NCBI GenBank assembly: GCA_937900425.1
Contig: CALCDT010000111.1
Location: forward strand, 1-8,163
Direction of reading: 5' to 3'
Source: an uncultured Alphaproteobacteria bacterium
Lineage (GTDB): Bacteria; Pseudomonadota; Alphaproteobacteria; Rhizobiales; Pleomorphomonadaceae
DNA length: 8,163 nucleotides
Shown here: positions 7,041-8,163 of the stretch, piece by piece
Layout: each line of letters opens with the position of its first letter
Position numbering within the stretch: the stretch's first letter is position 1
Notes under the pieces: generated by a model
Told to the model about the DNA's origin: nothing
Seen by the model: the letters and a program-made list of their open reading frames with translations, nothing else
Databases searched by the model: none
Program-made: the position numbers and the translations under genes

Positions 7041-7059
7041 GGAGAAGACCCTTGTGGCT
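7008..7059 (+). promoter_or_regulatory. Putative Com-responsive stem sequestering the methyltransferase ribosome binding site
   Basis: CTTCTCC (7012-7018), inside the com 3' end, is the exact reverse complement of GGAGAAG (7041-7047), which contains the methyltransferase Shine-Dalgarno. Just outside, AGCC (7008-7011) can pair with GGCT (7056-7059), taking the last base of the GTG start and the next codon, with a one-sided 8-base bulge (7048-7055). The loop is 22 bases. In phage Mu, a stem at the com-mom junction hides the mom start until Com binds the mRNA; the arrangement here is the same in kind. The fold was found by eye and not by energy calculation. Confidence 0.45.
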
Positions 7060-7995
7060 GTTCATCCCGAACATGGCGGCGACCGCGAGCTGCGCGGCCT
7101 TTCGCTCTGCGCCGGCTACGGCGGGCTCGAATTGGGGCTCTCGATCGCCGAGCCCGGATACCGCACTGTGTGTTTCGTCGAGCGGGAAGCCCACGCTGCG
7201 GCCACTCTCGTGGCGAGGATGGAGGACCAGGCCCTGGAGCCGGCGCCTGTGTGGGACGATCTCAAATCCTTCGACGGCGAGCCTTGGCGCGGACGCGTTC
7301 ATATCCTCACTGCCGGCTATCCGTGCCAGCCGTTCTCCCGCGCGGGCAAGCGCCGCGGCAAGGCCGATCCGCGGCACCTGTGGCCGGATGTCGAGCGCAT
7401 CGTCGCCGAGGTCCAGCCGGTGGCGATATTCGCCGAGAACGTCGAGGGGCACATCGATCTGGGATTTGCCGAAGTCGCGGACAGCCTTCGCCACCTGGGC
7501 TACCACCCAAAAGCGGGCCTGTTCACGGCGCGAGAGGTGGGCGCTGGACACCGGCGTCGCCGCCTCTTCGTCCTGGCCTACGCCGACGGCCTCGGATGCG
7601 GGCTACATGCCGGACCTGACGGTGGAGGCGGGCTCGATCCAGCCGCGCTCGCCCTTCTACACCGCAGAGACCAGCTCGGGGCAATTCTCGCTGAGCAACG
7701 CGGCGCGGGCCTGGACGAAGCTCTGGCTGACGATGCGGGCGCTGGGCTGGCGGCCGGGGACGAAGCCCCGCTCTTCGCGCCCGGTCCGGGTGAGCTTCAA
7801 TCTTGGAACCGGCTCCTTCGTCGACGGCCTGATCTCCAACCCGCGATTCTTCGAACACACGATGGGATGGCCGATCGGGTGGAGCGCGTCAGGGGAGCCG
7901 GTAACGGGGTATGCAGCTTGGCTGCGGCGTTCGCGTATCGAACTCTCAAGGCTGACTTCGCTCGCGATCTCGCGCGATCGGGAGGCCGGCCATGA
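7054..7995 (+). CDS. Phage C5-cytosine DNA methyltransferase
   Basis: The product is 313 residues from GTG 7054, with GGAG (7041-7044) spaced 9 bases. It transfers methyl from S-adenosylmethionine to cytosine C5. Visible motifs: I, LSLCAGYGGLELGL (~15-29); II, VCFVEREAHAAATL; IV, ILTAGYPCQPFSRAG with the catalytic Cys in PCQPFS (~Cys91); VI, FAENVEGH; VIII, GAGHRRRRLFVLA; X, GAGNGVCSLAAAFAYRTL. The target-recognition region between VIII and X is short and Gly/Ala/Asp-rich. By hand count, third-position G+C is 79% for codons 1-169 and 68% for the next 80, against 91% for the overlapping +1 frame over that same stretch. So the second half may be a product of overprinting or a frameshift. The stop overlaps the next ATG (ATGA). 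Role: modifying phage DNA against host restriction (inference). Target sequence unknown. Confidence 0.85.
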   Translation: MAVHPEHGGDRELRGLSLCAGYGGLELGLSIAEPGYRTVCFVEREAHAAATLVARMEDQALEPAPVWDDLKSFDGEPWRGRVHILTAGYPCQPFSRAGKRRGKADPRHLWPDVERIVAEVQPVAIFAENVEGHIDLGFAEVADSLRHLGYHPKAGLFTAREVGAGHRRRRLFVLAYADGLGCGLHAGPDGGGGLDPAALALLHRRDQLGAILAEQRGAGLDEALADDAGAGLAAGDEAPLFAPGPGELQSWNRLLRRRPDLQPAILRTHDGMADRVERVRGAGNGVCSLAAAFAYRTLKADFARDLARSGGRP

Positions 7996-8002
7996 CGCTT
8001 GA
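7607..8002 (+). CDS. Overlapping +1-frame segment with a WPTPT-class methyltransferase C-terminus
   Basis: This frame is open well upstream of 7562, but its protein-like stretch starts at SSSWPTPTASDAGYMPD (~7565) and runs to TGA 8000-8002. It includes SGQFSLSNAARAWTKLW, NPRFFEHTMGWPIGW and GYAAWLRRSR. The WPTPTA...NPxFxExxMGWPxGW layout is what many phage and prophage C5-methyltransferases have after motif VIII, and NPRFFEHTMGWPIGW resembles motif IX. Third-position G+C is ~91% over 7562-7801, like the tail genes and unlike the main frame. The only in-frame ATG near the start is 7607, giving 131 residues, and its ribosome binding site is poor. It may instead be reached by a +1 shift near 7570, joining RRRRLFV to WPTPTASD. 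It could be an independent protein, a frameshift product, or a fossil of the ancestral frame. That this stretch encodes methyltransferase-like sequence is fairly secure; that it is translated is not. Confidence 0.4.
   Translation: MPDLTVEAGSIQPRSPFYTAETSSGQFSLSNAARAWTKLWLTMRALGWRPGTKPRSSRPVRVSFNLGTGSFVDGLISNPRFFEHTMGWPIGWSASGEPVTGYAAWLRRSRIELSRLTSLAISRDREAGHDA
7965..7980. repeat. Short inverted/direct repeat with two GATC sites before the dam-like gene
   Basis: CGATC (7965-7969) and GATCG (7976-7980) are inverted around 6 bases. The same stretch also holds CGCGATC as a direct repeat at 7963 and 7973, ten bases apart. Both GATC sites lie just before the GGGAGG ribosome binding site (7980-7985) of an adenine methyltransferase gene. 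GATC is frequent in this sequence, so significance is low. Confidence 0.3.
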
Positions 8003-8163
8003 GCCGGTGAAGCCGGTACGCCCGGTAGCGCCCTACGTCGGCGGCAAGCGGGCGCTCTCGCGCCAGCTGGTCGAGCTGATCGACGGCATTCCTCACGCGG
8101 TCTACGCGGAGCCTTTCGTCGGCATGGGCGGCGTGTTCTTCCGCCGCACCAGGCGGCCGACGA
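7992..8163 (+). CDS. Dam-type (D12 class) N6-adenine DNA methyltransferase, N-terminal part
   Basis: Only the first 57 codons are in the window. Residues ~12-20 read APYVGGKRA, the P-x-x-x-x-GGK-x-x-L element of D12-class methyltransferases that contacts DNA and S-adenosylmethionine. Residues ~39-48 read AEPFVGMGGV, the motif I F-x-G-x-G loop. The DPPY motif would lie beyond the end. The family methylates adenine N6, classically in GATC, but phage members vary. ATG 7992 overlaps the cytosine methyltransferase stop (ATGA), and GGGAGG (7980-7985) is spaced 6 bases. Co-transcription with the Com-like gene and the cytosine enzyme suggests one late DNA-modification cassette. Target specificity cannot be read from this fragment. 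Confidence 0.88.
   Translation, partial: MTLEPVKPVRPVAPYVGGKRALSRQLVELIDGIPHAVYAEPFVGMGGVFFRRTRRPT

Noticed and set aside
6968..7560. The upstream part of the +1 frame over the methyltransferase N-terminal half
   Set aside because: Motifs I-VIII are all in the main frame here, and the +1 translation has no family features until the WPTPT segment at ~7574.
7963..7980. Two GATC sites as a Dam-controlled switch like that upstream of Mu mom
   Set aside because: GATC occurs frequently across the window, and there is no visible promoter at this site, which lies inside the cytosine methyltransferase gene.
1..8163. CRISPR arrays, tRNA or rRNA genes, insertion sequences, att sites
   Set aside because: No regularly spaced direct repeats, cloverleaf-like segments, transposase motifs or terminal repeats were seen.

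Overview
The window is part of a temperate siphophage or prophage, most likely of an alphaproteobacterium. Three things support this. The G+C content is very high, with strong G/C preference at third codon positions. All genes run on the + strand and are tightly packed. The gene order (tape measure C-terminus, DUF2460, DUF2163, NlpC/P60 peptidase, tail hub, DUF2793) matches the distal-tail block of alphaproteobacterial lambdoid prophages and of the Rhodobacter capsulatus gene transfer agent (GTA). No integrase, att site, tRNA or host gene is visible, so prophage versus free phage genome cannot be decided here.

Region 1 (1-6759) is the tail-tip operon. It holds the end of the tape measure protein, a distal tail protein (DUF2460), an 865-residue protein joining a glycosidase-like TIM barrel to the DUF2163 hub domain, a cell-wall peptidase, a 750-residue tail hub/tip protein and a DUF2793 protein with a fibre-like C-terminus. 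From DUF2460 onward each start codon overlaps the previous stop (GTGA, ATGA or TGATG), so translation is probably coupled. Together these proteins would close the tail tube, open the cell envelope and bind the host surface.

Region 2 (6760-6881) is a 122-base non-coding stretch packed with perfect inverted repeats. The strongest ones flank the stop of the DUF2793 gene and sit just upstream of the next ribosome binding site.

Region 3 (6882-8163) is a DNA-modification cassette. It has a 52-residue zinc finger resembling phage Mu Com (the translational activator of mom), a C5-cytosine DNA methyltransferase starting with GTG, and the first 57 codons of a Dam-type adenine methyltransferase. No mom gene is present, so the Com-like protein appears to have been redeployed to a cytosine methyltransferase. 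A perfect 7-bp pairing between the 3' end of com and the methyltransferase Shine-Dalgarno, plus 4 bp covering part of the start codon, is the kind of sequestering stem a Com-type switch would need.

The methyltransferase 3' half is also unusual. Two overlapping + frames each carry a recognisable C5-methyltransferase C-terminus: motif X in the main frame, and a WPTPT...MGWPIGW segment in the +1 frame. By hand count the +1 frame has the better codon bias. The most interesting candidates are therefore the Com-like switch and the dual-frame methyltransferase end.
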